A stretch of DNA of 64,000 nucleotides from Tetracentron sinense. Lineage: Eukaryota; Streptophyta; Magnoliopsida; Trochodendrales; Trochodendraceae. The notes under the pieces are model-generated. The model worked only from the letters and a program-made list of their open reading frames with translations. It was not told where the DNA came from and searched no databases. The stretch spans positions 50,094,627 to 50,158,626 of the forward strand of contig CM026554.1 of the NCBI GenBank assembly GCA_015143295.1, read 5' to 3'. The translations under genes and the position numbers were made by a program. Shown here piece by piece: positions 31,001 to 42,894 of the stretch (the first letter of the stretch is position 1; every line of letters starts with the position of its first letter).

Positions 31001-32165
31001 TAGTTCTTTATAAATACTAATCATCTGTAGAAAAATAAACGTGTCATAAATTTCCCCAACATTCTGTGGGAGTAGTACATGGTTTATAGTCTCGAAGTCG
31101 AAACAAAATACTTCCAACATTAGATAAGCCTAAGAGATCTCTTGACATAGGAAAGCTTGGTGTTGGAGATAAATAAAGTTCTGAAAGGACAAGAAAAACT
31201 TGTTCACATTCAAAATTAAATATTCTTTCAACAAACAAAGTTTAAGGAACTTGCAGATAGCATATGTAGAAGAAATACTTCCCTTAAGACGGATGTTCCA
31301 GTTCTATCGTTATTTAACTCTAAACCAACTCAACCCAAAAATATAAGCTAGAGTATACTTCAGTATCATGTCACGAAGTTTTGGTTTTCAGCTTGTGCAA
31401 CCCGAACACCCTTCCCCAAACCCCAAGTTGGAGTCAGCCAGACTCCCATGCAAGGCCCCATTGACCCAAGTAGGAGCTCAATTTTCCTTTTTCCCAAGGG
31501 AATCAATCACACGTGTGAGTTCCAAAACTCAAACCAAGCAACCAATCTGTGAGCCCATATGCACATCCTGATGGCACCAAAGCCAATACCTCCTTCAGTC
31601 CTTTGTCCCCCGACTGAACACCATAAGCTATCCCTGCTAGACCAATATGAGGCATCCTTGCGTGCAAGTGAGTATCAAATAGAGGGTAGATTGGTTCCTC
31701 TCTGGAAATACTTGATTTGTCTCGCATGTGCTCCATGACAACACCATCCAAGAGATAGACAATAAACTGACTGCCATACCTTAGCCAAAACGAGGGCCCG
31801 GGAATCACACTGCTACAAACATAGGTTGAGCCCCCAAACCAACACATAAAAATTGGTTCCTGGCTCTCCCGAGTCTCGACAGCAATCTCAACCATCCCCG
31901 TCGATTTTTGAGGATACATCTAAACTGTTGAGTGTTTGTCTTTTGTTATCCCTTATCCTATCATCATCATCATCGGCAGTGGCAGTGGCAGTGGCAGTGG
32001 CAGCAGCACCTAATCCCAATTATTTGGGGTCGGTAATGTAGATTTTCCGCCCTAACAATTCAGATTTCATGTCATGGAATTTGGCAACGTGTTAGACCCC
32101 AGCTGCCGACCTGACATAACCCTCCTCCTTTATCCAGGCTTGGGACCAGCAATGCATCACAAAGA
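28067..32165. other. Four-kilobase stretch without a recognised gene
   Basis: Normal AT-rich plant sequence with only short, unconserved frames on both strands. The longest, a 138-codon minus-strand frame at 31919-31503, shows no motif I recognise. AATAATTCGG-type degenerate repeats lie at 30530-30780, and a (CAT)n/(GGCAGT)n microsatellite at about 31960-32005 is followed by the common plant repeat motif CCCAATTATTTGGGGTCGG. It could hold introns or UTRs of a host gene that I cannot identify. Confidence 0.5.
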
Positions 32166-32177
32166 GTGGCTTGTTAT

Positions 32178-32344
32178 TGAGTTCGGATGGGCAACAGCGC
32201 TCGTTGTTGCCCGTCCATGTCTTCAAAATATGGGCCCCACGTTCAACAAAGGTGAACCCTGCATCAATAATGGATGGGCCCCACAATTTTGAAGACACGG
32301 ACTGGCAACAGCGCAACAGCAAACGCTGTTGCCCATCCGAACTC
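32178..32344. mobile_element. hAT-like MITE, about 167 bp
   Basis: Inverted repeats GAGTTCGGATGGGCAACAGC at both ends, continuing more loosely into GTCTTCAAAAT. Flanked by a perfect 8-bp TSD CTTGTTAT (32170-32177 and 32345-32352). A different family from the CAGGGGCGG MITEs. The following 32353-32970 holds nothing else I recognise. Confidence 0.8.
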
Positions 32345-32974
32345 CTTGTTATCCATCATCTTATGCAAAGACTAAAAGCTTACTGGCCCTTTGAACTTTA
32401 CTAGCCACCATTTTTATCCTATGCTAACAAGCCAAACTCACATGCTCGAGCAGACTCATTTGTCCAGATAAACCCACAAAAGCTGACATCAGTCCTCTTT
32501 TTTCTCATCTTTTCTATCCGTCTCTCTCTTCTTTTTTTTCCTTTTTGATCAGCAAAGACTAGATGATTCTATTAAAAGAGGCAAAAGCCTAAATTACAGA
32601 ACCAGGATGACTCTAGAAAAGAAAGAAACAAAACAAAACAACACTAATTGGTCATTGATCTGCATTGGTCACCTAACATCGCCACACACATATTCACACT
32701 GCTTATATACTGATTTTCCTATTTTACGACAATGTTGGTGTCTTACACTTCCTCAATCCAAGCCAATAAGATCAAAGGTGCTCCTTGGTATTCTATAACT
32801 TCCTGAAAAGCCAAAAAAATTCAGTGTCTCCTTGAAAAATCATTGTCTCCAACTTGCACCCTCAACAACAAAGGTGACAGTCTCTACCTTTTAGACCCAA
32901 ATCATCCTACTCCAACTAAGAATCAGTAGGACACTGACTTTCCTATGGCCCATACAAATCTAAAAGGTGATAAC

Positions 32975-34438
32975 AATCTCGAGTTAAGTGGCTAAAAGAA
33001 GGGGACAGTAACACAAGATTTTTTCATAAGGTAGCCAACCATTGCAAGCGAACCAGCTTCAATTCAAAGATTTATGTTGGTGATTCTTGCAAGCAATATG
33101 TGAAAGATATTAGGGACGCGGCTGTTTCTCACTATGAGTGCCTTTCTAAGGAGAAGCACAGTTTTAGACCAAAATTGGGAGGAGTTACCTTCAATATATT
33201 GCTGAATTCCAAAGAGATGTCTTGGAAAGGAATTTTTTGGAGGAAATTTGGAGTGCTTAAAGGAATGGAGGGGACAATAGGCACCCCGTCCGGATGGTTT
33301 TTCCATTGCATTTTGAAAGAAATGTTAGAACTTTTTTTTTGGTAACGGAGGATGTCCCAAAGCCTTTGAGCCAAGGACTAGTCCCTTCGAATATCCGCAC
33401 CGACCCACAAAATTTTCCCTACAAATACCAGGGTAAATCAAGGAGTGGGAGTTGAACACACGACCACAGGGTGCAAATCCGTGATGCTAGCCAACTGCAC
33501 CAACACCTGGTGGGTATGTTGGAACATTACGTTTATTACACGCATTCCCAAATGTGGCGGGGTTTAGTATTTTTACATTCTTCAACCAATCAGTTTACTC
33601 GGGAGTGTGTATAAAATCTAGACTGAGGTGTTGTTTGCCGGAATCAACACAGTTATGGGATCTATAACTTCTCCTCCACAAGGAGCCTTCATAAGGGGGA
33701 GGTCATATCCTCATCGCGAATGAATGTGTTGATGATTGCATTAAAGCAGGGGTGCCCGGTGTGCTTTACAATATCGATATGCAAAAAGCTTATGATCATG
33801 TCAAATGAGAGTTTTTGAACAGTTTGTTGAGCAAAACAAGTTTTGAAATCAGATGGAGTCAATGGATGAGATCTTGCTTATTCGACTGTATCCTTTTCCG
33901 TTTTCATCAACAGAAGTCCAACTGGATATTTCCATAGTTTTAGAGGATTGCAATAGGGTGATCCTCTCTCTGGACTTCTCTTCATCATGATCATTGAAGC
34001 CCTTAGCAGATTGATCAATAGAGTTGTTGATCATGTCTTCGAGGGTTTCTCAATAGGGAATGAGGGTCTTTCCATTTCCTATATTCAATTTGTGGATGAC
34101 AAGCTGATTCTCTGCGATGCTTCTTGTAGGCAGCTAGCTTACATCCACTGTCTATTCAAATGTTTTGAAGTCGTCTCTGGAGTCGAGCTTATTCTTTCTA
34201 AAAATAGGATTTTTGGAATTGGGGAGGTTCTAAATATCAAGGAATTAGCGTCATTTTTAGGGTGTAAAAGAGGTTGTCTTCCTGCTTCCTATTTGGGCCG
34301 CCTCTCAAAGCCAATTTCAAGGCTAAATCTAGTTTGGACCCTGTAGTGGAGCGTTCTTTCAAGTGCTTGCTGAATGAAAATCTTTATATCTATCAAAGGG
34401 GGGTAAACTCACATTGATTAGATTAAGAGAACATTGAG
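32975..34438 (+). pseudogene. Older LINE, ORF2 middle part (RT)
   Basis: Starts at the block KWLKEGDSNTRFFHK, which in plant L1 ORF2 lies just before the RT. It continues through SPPQGAFIRGR, NIDMQKAYDHVK and a QFVDD catalytic box (about 34085) to SKGGKLTLIRLREH. Many stops and frameshifts. It is interrupted by a SINE (33332-33515) and by the younger LINE (34439-38303), after which it resumes at 38318. The RT would have primed cDNA at the target site in an active copy; this one is long dead. Confidence 0.75.
33332..33515 (-). mobile_element. tRNA-derived SINE, different family, inside the old LINE
   Basis: Minus strand: GGTGCAGTTGGCTAGCATC (A-box) and GGTCGTGTGTTCAACTCCC (B-box), then a tail with GGGTCGGTGCGGATATTCG and a poly-A (T-run at 33332). 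TSD ATGTTAGAAC (33322-33331) and ATGTTGGAAC (33516-33525), one mismatch. Confidence 0.8.
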
Positions 34439-37400
34439 GGTTCGCTACTTTGGAGAGGCGGAGACTGGAGAATGGGGTTGATTATGACTGACCAGTGTCA
34501 AGGGGGGTGGTCAGTGGCCGAAGGCTGAGCGGGGGGAAGAAAGGTGTCCAATGACTGAGATATCCATATTGTCTTGGAATGTGAGGGGATTAGGGCAAGT
34601 GGAGAAGCGTAGGGAAGTAAAACATTTTGTGCATTCAAAGAGGCCGGTGATAGTTTGTCTATAGGAAACTAAACTTGAAGCTATTCAGGGTTTTCATATC
34701 CTCGAATCTTGGGGTATGGTGGCCCCGGAGTGGGCTGAGGTGCCCTCCTTGGGAGCTTCAGGGGGCCTCCTCCTTATGTGGGATGCAGCCAAGGTGGAAG
34801 TTTTGGAGTCTGAAAAAGGGGCCTTTTCGTTGTCCATTCTGTGCAAGTTGGTTGGCGAAGATTTCACTTGGGTCTTTTCAGGAGTGTATGGACTTACTGG
34901 TGGCTCGGGCGATAAGCTTTCATGGGAGGAGTTAGAGGATGTGAGTGCTCGGTGGGGAGGCCCTTGGTGTTTGGAGGGCGATTTTAACTGCATCCGGTTA
35001 GCAGCAGAGAAGAAAGGAGGAGGTGCTCTTACGGGTAAAATGAAGAGATTTGGAGAGTTTATTAGACAACATGAGCTCTTTGATTACCTCCTACGGGGGG
35101 CCCAGTTTACGTGGTCTCATGCGGAGTCTAGTGAGAGAGCCAACCGTTTGGATAGATTCTTGGTCAGCCGGAGTGGGAGAACCACTTTCTGAATGTTATT
35201 CACTCAGCTCTGCCCAGGCCGATCTCGGACCATGCTCCTATTGTGTTAGAGTCGAGTTGTTTTCGGGGTGGCCCTTCTCCTTTTCGTTTCAAGAATATGT
35301 GGCTTAAGGATGACAAATTTCATACCCTTGTGGCTGAAGTTTGGGACGGAAAGGAAACAGCCAGTACTCGGTTCAGTAGGAAGTTGAGAATTCTAAAATC
35401 AAGACTAAAGGTGTGGAATAAGGAGGTTTTTGGAGATACCAGGTCGAGGATAGAGGGGCTTCTGAAGGAGATAGCAGAGAGGGAGGTGTTGGGGGAATCT
35501 TCCGTTCAATCCGACGTAGAGATGCGGGAGTTGGAGGCAAAGAAGTTGGAATACTTGGAGGTGCTCAATTTAGAGGAGATAAGTTGGAAGCAAAAGAATA
35601 GAATTAGGTGTCTTAAGGAGGGGGACCGGAATACCAAGTTCTTCCATCGGACAGCCAATTTTAATAGGAAGCGGAATTTTATCTCTAAGCTAAAGGTGCA
35701 AGGGGTGTTAAGGGAGGAGCGCAGGGCTATTGAAGGTAGGGTGGTATCCTATTATCGAGGGCTTTACCAGGAAAAGGAAAGTTGGAGGCCTAGGCCGGAT
35801 GGGTTGCCCTTTGAGAGTCTATCCCCAGAGTAGAGGGACTTCTTGGAGGGGCCTTTCGAGGAGGAGGAGGTGGTAAGTATTATTCGTGGTATGGCTGGGG
35901 ATAAGGCCCCCGGTCCAGACGGATTTACCATTGAGTTTTACAGAGCTTGTTGAGAGGTTGTGGGGAGGGATTTTATAGAGGTGATGCAAGAGTTTCATGC
36001 CTCAGGCTGCTTCGATGAAGTGATGAATCATACTTTCGTGGTGATGATACCGAAGAAGGAAGGAGCGGTGGAGCTCTCGGATTTTCCCCCAATTAGCCTG
36101 GTGGGTAGCGTGTACAAGATCCTTTCCAAGGTGTTGGCGGCTCGCCTTCAAAAGGTGATGGAGTCCCTTGTTTCCCCTCAACAGGGAGCTTTTGTGGGAG
36201 GAAGACAGATTATTGATGGATTCCTTATAGCTAATGAATGTATTGATGCTCGAGTGAGATCTGGAGACCCTGGTATTTTATGTAAAGTTGATATGGAAAA
36301 GGCATATGATCATGTCAACTGAGGTTTTGTGGATTATATGCTTGGAAGAATGGGGTTCGGTTCTAGGTGGAGGACGTGGATACAGAATTGTATATCTTCT
36401 GTGCACTTTTCTATATTGCTGAATGGGAGTTCGGTTGGTTATTTCCCCAGTTCTAGGGGGTTGAGGCAGGGAGACCCGCTTTCCCCGTTCTTGTTCGTGC
36501 TGGTTTCGGAAGCTTTGAGCCGTATGCTATCCAGAGCCGAAGGGGAGATTTTTGAAGGGTTTTCGATTGGTTCAGGGCAGCTTCGCATATCGCATCTCCA
36601 GTTTGCAGACGACACCCTTATGTTTTGCAATGCGTCGTATAGTAATCTTCTGTATTTGCAGTGTCTCCTTCGTTGCTTCGAAGTGGTCTCTGGTTTGCTT
36701 GTTAACTTGGCCAAATCAGAGATTGTGGAAGTCGGAGAGGTGCGTAATATGGATCAGCTGGCCGTCTGTTTTGGATGTAGAGTGGGATGCCTTCCGATGG
36801 AGTATTTGGGTATGCCTTTAGGGGGAGGCTACAAATCTAGAGAGTCTTGGGTGCCGGTGCTAGAGAGGTGCGCTAATCGGCTCGCTAGCTGGAAGGCGCA
36901 TTATCTCTCTAAAGGTGGAAAACTCACTCTTATCCGTAGCGATCTTAGTAGTCTTCCCACATACTTTATGTCCTCTCTTACCATTCCCAAACCGGTAGCC
37001 GTGAAGTTAGAGCGTATGCAAAGAGATTTTTTGTGACATAAGAAGGAAGAGTCCTTTAAGTATCACCTGGTGGCATGGAAACAAATTTGCAGGCCAAAGG
37101 AAGAAAGGAGGTTAAATCTTAAGTCTTTGGTCCTAGTAAACAAGGTGTTACTAGGTAAATGGATTTGGCGACTTGATTTGGAAAGACACAACTTGTGGGG
37201 GAGCAGTCATTGTTGCTAAGTATGGGGAGCAATCGAGGTGGGTTCCAAAGCAGGTGAAGACTTCTCATGGTCTTAGTCTTTGGAAGGGGATCATGGCGAC
37301 GGCTAGTTTGGTTGTGCCTAAGTTCCGGTTTATAGTGGGGCAGGGGTCAGAAGTGAGGTTTTGGAAAGATACATGGTGTGGCGAATCCAGGCTTCAGGAT

Positions 37401-38303
37401 GATTTTGGGCTTATGTATGGGTTAGCCACCGATAGGGTTGCAACGGTTGGAGAGTATTTGGAGAGAAGGGGAGAGGGTGTGGTGTGGTGTGGTGTCTAGC
37501 CTTGAGACGGGATTTGAACGATTGGGAGGTGGAGGAAGCGTCGCGGATGTTGTCTCGTCTTAGCGCATATTCTCCGTGCGGGGATATGAGGGACTGTCGG
37601 GCCTGGATGAGTAGTAAGAACGGGTGTTTTTTGGTTAGAGCCTTGCTTCAATTGGAGGGTCGGGCCACCGTAGGCTCGTTCCCTTGGAGGGTAGTTTGGA
37701 ATCCATGAATTCCGTCTAAGGTGTCATTTTTTCTTTGGAATGCCGCCTTGAACAAAATTCTTGTGATCATTTTCAGAATAGAGGATGGAGGATGGCTAAC
37801 AGATGCTTCTTGTGCCTCCAAGCGAAGGAGTCAATGGATCATTTGCTCCTACATTGTCCTATAGTGGTTGGCATTTTGGGTCACTTCCTTTCTCGTTTGG
37901 GCATGGTCTGGGTATTTCCTGCGTCCTTAACTTTCTAAAGTGTTGGACGAGGGACAGTGTAGATGGGGGGTGGTGGAGGATATTTGGTCAGTTTTGTCGG
38001 GAGCTGTGGCTTGGATGGTGTGGAAAGAAAGGAATCTTAGAGTTTTTGAAGGTATTTCGGCGTCCCCGTCTCGGATTTGTGCCCGGGTGCGTCTGGTTGT
38101 GCTGGAATAGGTAGGGCTTCATAGGGACAGGAAAGATTTGTGGCTGGTGCTAGATTGACTTTTCCTTCCGGGTGAGGAGTAGGCAGGAGTGTAGGCAGTG
38201 CAATCATTGTTTTTGAGTTTATTGTCTTGTAAACTCTTCTTGTTTTGTCGCTCGCTCTTGTATTTTTCTCCCTTTAATAAAATTGATTTACCGATCAAAA
38301 AAA
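34439..38303 (+). mobile_element. 5'-truncated L1-type LINE with 14-bp TSD
   Basis: AAGAGAACATTGAG occurs immediately before (34425-34438) and after (38304-38317) this 3.9-kb body. The body ends TTGATTTACCGATC plus an A-run. Only ORF2 is present, so ORF1 was lost by 5' truncation. It lies inside, and in the same orientation as, the older LINE. The 3' UTR contains TTGTAAACTCTTCTTG, similar to the LINE ending at 46665. Confidence 0.88.
34551..38110 (+). pseudogene. LINE ORF2 (endonuclease, RT, zf-RVT), many nonsense mutations
   Basis: ATG at 34551 opens ISILSWNVRGLG, the start of the APE-type endonuclease, which runs to about 35230 with a one-base loss near 35170. The fingers block KEGDRNTKFFHRTANF is near 35620. 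RT follows with [36 protein letters not shown] and an intact FADD box at about 36603-36614. A zf-RVT-like tail (CFLCLQAKESMDHLLLHC) lies at about 37800-37860. Stops at 34663, 35831, about 35953, 36320 and 37034 sit where relatives have Gln or Trp, i.e. CAG to TAG and TGG to TGA. Not translatable as one protein. Confidence 0.85.
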
Positions 38304-38317
38304 AAGAGAACATTGAG

Positions 38318-38975
38318 CAGCTTGCCTACTTACTTCTTATCCCTATTACCTATTCCGATCTTCGTAGCAAACAAATTAGAGAAAATTCAAAGGGATTTCC
38401 ATTGGACTGATAGGCTAGAGTCTAAATTCCATCTGGTTGAGTGGAAGTCAATTTGAACTCCCATAAAGGCTTGCGATTTGGGGTTAAAATAATTGCTAGT
38501 GGTTAATAAAGCACTCTTAACCTTAGGCAAGTGGTTATGGTGTTATTGGAACGACATGGATTGTTTGTGGAGAAAGGAGATCGTTGCAAAATATGGTGAA
38601 CAGTCTTGTTGGAACTCGAAAATTGTGAACACTCCGCATGGGGTTGGTTGTTGGAAAGCCATTCTTAATGTACAAAAAGGGTTTTCAAAACACGTCAGAT
38701 TTAAAATAAGCAATAGGAAGCTTGTGAAATTTTGGGAGGATTTGTGGTGTAGCCAATCCTCACTGAAAGTTGATTTTGGTAATACGTATTCATTGGTATG
38801 CGGCAAAAAAGGGGACAGTAGCCTCATGCTATAAATGAGTGGCCAACTCAGTTGTTTGGTGCCCTAAACTCAATCATAATCTCAAGGATTGAGAGATGAA
38901 AGACTTTTTTCGACTTTTGCAGCGTGTGCAGGGGAGACCAAACCTCAGTATGTGGGGCTCCCAGTGAGACTGACC
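38318..38975 (+). pseudogene. Older LINE, resumed 3' part
   Basis: Continues the frame content of 32975-34438 after the nested LINE: SKGFPLD, a VNKALL-GKW block, EIVAKYGEQSCW, HGVGCWKAI, VKFWEDLWC, and a VVWCPKLNHNLKDWE-like block at about 38855-38900 whose Trp is a stop. It ends where the next LINE block is found only in inverted orientation. Confidence 0.65.
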
Positions 38976-39300
38976 ACTAGCAAGACAAGAAGCCTTGAAA
39001 GGAACAAAGAACACCCAAGCAAAACCAGGTAAGGAAAAAAAAGTAGTTCCAAAGTCAAGATGTAAAAGACAATGTAGGAGTAAATGGTCCCTGGATTCCT
39101 CCCCTGTTAGGCACATGATGCATCGATTTGCTAACCTCCAGAGTGTAACCTCTGTGCTTGAGGTGATTAAAAGCCAGGATCTTATCAAAATACGTTATCC
39201 ATTGAAAAATGATGCCTTTGAAGGTACACTAGGGTACCACACAACCCATTGGGAAAATAGGGGACTAGGACAAGGACATAACACACAACCCATTGGGAAA
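38976..39300 (-). pseudogene. LINE zf-RVT fragment, opposite strand
   Basis: The minus strand encodes LWRLANRCIMCLTGEESRD then HLLLHC, the zf-RVT block of L1 ORF2. It abuts the plus-strand LINE at about 38975 tail to tail. In a normal LINE this block would follow the plus-strand segment directly, so the end of the old LINE may have been inverted. Confidence 0.6.
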
Positions 39301-39326
39301 ACAGGGGACTAGGACAAGGACATAAA
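39239..39326. repeat. 44-bp tandem duplication
   Basis: ACAACCCATTGGGAAAA to AAGGACATA is present twice, starting at 39241 and 39285, with one base difference. Confidence 0.85.
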
Positions 39327-39760
39327 GACTTAAGAAATGATATCACTGTAGATTGATCATTCTTGTTTGAGACTGGACTTGACTATCACTACTCACTAGC
39401 TGAGGGGTCGGGGAAATAAACAAAAGGTCGTTCAAGGAACACAGCAAATCCAAATCCATTTCTAACATTCATAATTGATTTCCATATTCCCACCCCATAT
39501 GGCCCTTTTCGCAATGTTAGACTCACATCCACTCCCTTCCCCAAGCATATTCCAATTTAACTTTTGAGTTCTCATTTTGCAACTGGAGTTGCTAATCAAC
39601 CATTCTAGAACATTTGTTTGCTGATTAACAGTCTTTAGCCAACGACAATACCATTGGCAAAGGTAATTCAAGAGATCATTAAACAAAGAAATAGTTACAA
39701 AGCAAGCAACAGGTCACAAAAAGTGAACCAAGGAGGCTACCTAAAAAATTAACAACATTT

Positions 39761-40260
39761 TTGTATCGATAATCAAGCAGATATATTAAGAAAAAGACCA
39801 GGAACTACAAAAGCATAATAAGAAAAGAGTTCACGAGCTCGTGAACCCTAACAAGGGAACGAGAAAGAAATAAAGAAGACAAAGCAAGACCCATCATGCT
39901 AACAGAACTCCGAGATCCACTCCCTCATGACTAGTGGAACACCGATCCAAAACCAGCAATCGGATTCTAGATCAGATGCTAAGAGGCATGGATTAAGAGT
40001 CCTCAAAAACTCTTTTGTTCCTCTCTTTCCAAATGGACCACGCTATAAGACCTGGTACTCAGTAGTACAGACCAGATAGCCATCCTTGAGTTTTTCCCAC
40101 TAACCAAATACCAACTCTAACCAGAAAATAATGCAGATACTTCGTACTTCCAATCCCTCAAGATCTCTCTTGATAGAGAACCAAAAGAGAATAAGTTGAC
40201 GAATCCTTGCACTCAAACAAGGCAAGGAGAGGTCAACTAATGGTTCAAAAACCACAAAAT
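39761..40260 (-). pseudogene. LINE 3' end, minus strand
   Basis: Minus-strand reading contains LIAWSIWKERNKRVFEDS, the C-terminal signature of plant L1 ORF2, then a 3' UTR ending AATATATCTGC...GATACAAAAA near 39761. 5'-truncated. Between 39330 and 39760 nothing else was recognised. Confidence 0.6.
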
Positions 40261-40365
40261 TCGACTCGACTTGAAAGTTAGCTGGGTTGAGTAACTCGAA
40301 AAAAAACTCAACTCAATCCAACTCAGAATATATGTGTATATATAGAGAGTAGCATTCTAATGAGT

Positions 40366-40747
40366 CATGCTCATTCAAGCTTTTAATGAGCGGTCCCTAA
40401 TAACGTGACATGTTACGGATTCTAAAATCCAACCGTTGGATGTCAAGATGGGTCTCCCAAGAGACACATGGCAAAAAATCAGCTCGATCAGACATTTATA
40501 GATCATCCGATTGAAGATAGGAAGATCAGCCATTTATATACCATAGACAGGGTCTAGTGAACCCTAGGGGGTTAATGCTGATAAAGTAGGGTCTAATCAG
40601 ACAGTCTAAACTCATCCGATCAGACTGATTTTTTTGACATGTCTCTTAATGAACCCACCTTAACATCCAACAACCGGATTTTAAAAAAAATTGACACATG
40701 TCATCTTTCTAGAGGGACCACCCATTAAAAACTTTAATGAGCATGTC
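40366..40747. mobile_element. Foldback MITE with about 150-bp inverted arms
   Basis: CATGCTCATTCAAGCTTTTAATG at the left and its inverse at the right (CATTAAAAACTTTAATGAGCATG). Pairing continues through GGTCCCT, GACATGT, CCGTTGGATGT and CAAAAAATCAG blocks for about 150 bp on each side. No coding content and no clear TSD. Confidence 0.7.
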
Positions 40748-40749
40748 GA

Positions 40750-42870
40750 TTTTTCCCAACCACGGCCAGGGGTCTGACTTTGTATTCAGATGCTTAGACA
40801 GCTCAAGTAAGTCAGTTAGCGCAGTGGAGGAACACCAAAGTGGACAACCGAAGCCTTCAGGTGCACCAGATGCAGGGATCTTGAGACTTGTGTTACACAA
40901 AAGAAGCAAAAAAACAGAGGAAAAAGAAGAATCAGCAGAGATTTGCACGAAGAAGGAAGACGAGGATTTGGCAAAGAAAACTTTCAAAGGAAGGGCGCAA
41001 ATTTTTGTCCTAAAACCATCGCTTATACTATCCAACGCAGAGAGTGTGGACTGTCTAATCTCTTCAAGAATCAAGAGGAGGTACCTCAATTTGAGGCCCA
41101 TGTTTGTCGCCCAACCTGTTCAGGCCCGCTAGCTGTGGAGGCCACATCTGAAGCCCAAATTCTGAGCTCAGGCTTGTTTCACTTTGGGCCTTAATTTCCA
41201 GGAGAGTCCTCTCGTCAAGTTGGGCCCCTTAGCTCCTCATTTACAGGCCTAGATCCATCCAACCCATTTGGGCTTGATATTATCATCAATCAGTTTGGAC
41301 CCAAGAAGAGGAAAGGATCCCCTGTAACAAAATAGCCTTCGAGCTAGATATCGAAAGGGAGGTTGTCTTCAAGATTGGAAGGGAAGCTGCCCTCAGCTCA
41401 GCAGTTCGATCTCCTGGAGATGCAAGGGGAGGAGAACTACAAGGAAATTTTGCACGAAAAAATGTTTCGAACTTAAGAAATGCTGAGGAGGGTAATGGGT
41501 ATTGCTCACGATCATCAGTGGTCACTCTTGAGGCATCAAATGAGTCACGAATAAACCTAGGGCTTCTTCATGGTGGAAATCTCAGGACTTGCATGGATCA
41601 AACACTTAAAGTAAAACAACCGAGTACTATCGGCGACATAGGGGTGGGTTCAATGGAACTAGCGGTAGCTAAGGGGCAACTCTACACCTGGGATTACATT
41701 GATAGTCGGAGGACAAACCTTGATCTCAGCTGAAAAAGGGTCAGCGGCTTTGGCGTCGACACATTGTGGTCGAGCTCTTATCTCCAAGGAAGACATCGAT
41801 TGTATCTTGCCTACTAATATTGCCTCACCCTCACTGAGGTTGGGTTACCTAAGGGCCATGATTGTTCAGGATCAGGGGGCCTCGAGGCTGGATGATGGTG
41901 CCCCTATTCATGTTGAGGTGTCACCAATTACGCCAACAGAGAGTACTAGACTCCATGATTGCTCAAATAAAGTTGTATCAGAAGTGGGTCACTTGCTTAA
42001 TGAGGCTAGCTTGGACAAAGATGCTACTAAGCACAGTATAGAACCAAGGCTACCGCAAAGAATCTTGGCTAGTCTGGAGAGGCCAGTTGCTGCAATGGAA
42101 ATTCAACCACTAACTCTTGCTTTGGAGGACACCGACTTTTCAGGCGATAACTGATCAAACCATCAACTCGTCCCCAAAATCTATCCCACAAGCCTGAGTC
42201 CAACTCATTTTACGAAAATAACACTGAGCAGAATGTCAAGATTCAATCTCCCACCATCTCAGACAAGGATTGCTCCTATAAGTCTCCACATTCTCGCAGG
42301 AGAGGCAAGGGCAACTCTCCGCAGACTCATACACTATTCTCTCCCTTGTCAGGTATGCCTTCACCCTCTTCTCCTGCTACCTGCCCTATTCTTGGTATGG
42401 ATAGGGTAGGTAGTGAGAATGTCATTTGTTCCTCTAGCAAGGATAGTGTTTCAATTTTGTCGTCTCATGGAGCTATGATACCACATTTCGATGCGGAAGA
42501 GTCCGAGGTAAGGCCCATCCTAAGTTTGGACCTGTGTACTACTACTGAGAATTGTGCGTTGCCAGAGTCAGTGCCTTTAGATTCATCTCCTAGTGTTTGC
42601 CTGGGGAATCAAAGGGGGAGTCTAGTTTCGGATCATATTCCGGATCCCGAAGATGCTTTTGAGTGGGTTGTTAGCCAAAGGTCGGGGCTGGGTAAGTTTC
42701 TAGGTGTATCCTTCGTGGGTCATGAGGGTGAGGCACGGGCTTTATTCTAGAGTCTTGAACGGGATCAGGTCGTGGGGATGACATCTTATCCTACATCCAT
42801 AGGTCGGGGAGCTATCTCGTCTAGAGTTGTGTCTTGTAGCCCTAGGGTAGGGAGGGGTCGCAGAGTTTCT
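40750..42870 (+). pseudogene. Probable LINE 5' part / ORF1-like region, third LINE
   Basis: Discontinuous plus-strand frames (40737-41132, 41699-42154, 42346-42750) directly upstream of the ORF2 at 42880. The last frame ends EWVVSQRSGLGKFLGVSFVG, a phrase pattern I associate with the end of plant L1 ORF1-like proteins. The earlier frames are Lys/Glu-rich with no domain I can name. I infer one LINE from about 40.75 to 46.66 kb, but the 5' limit is unproven. Confidence 0.4.
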
Positions 42871-42894
42871 AGATGTTAGGTCCATCCATCTTGT

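Noticed and set aside
31503..31919. 138-codon minus-strand frame
   Set aside because: Has an ATG and some length, but no recognisable motif, no splice or promoter context and no second copy. Kept only as a note in the spacer entry.
33460..33515. tRNA gene on the minus strand
   Set aside because: It is the head of a SINE with poly-A tail and TSD, not a free-standing tRNA.
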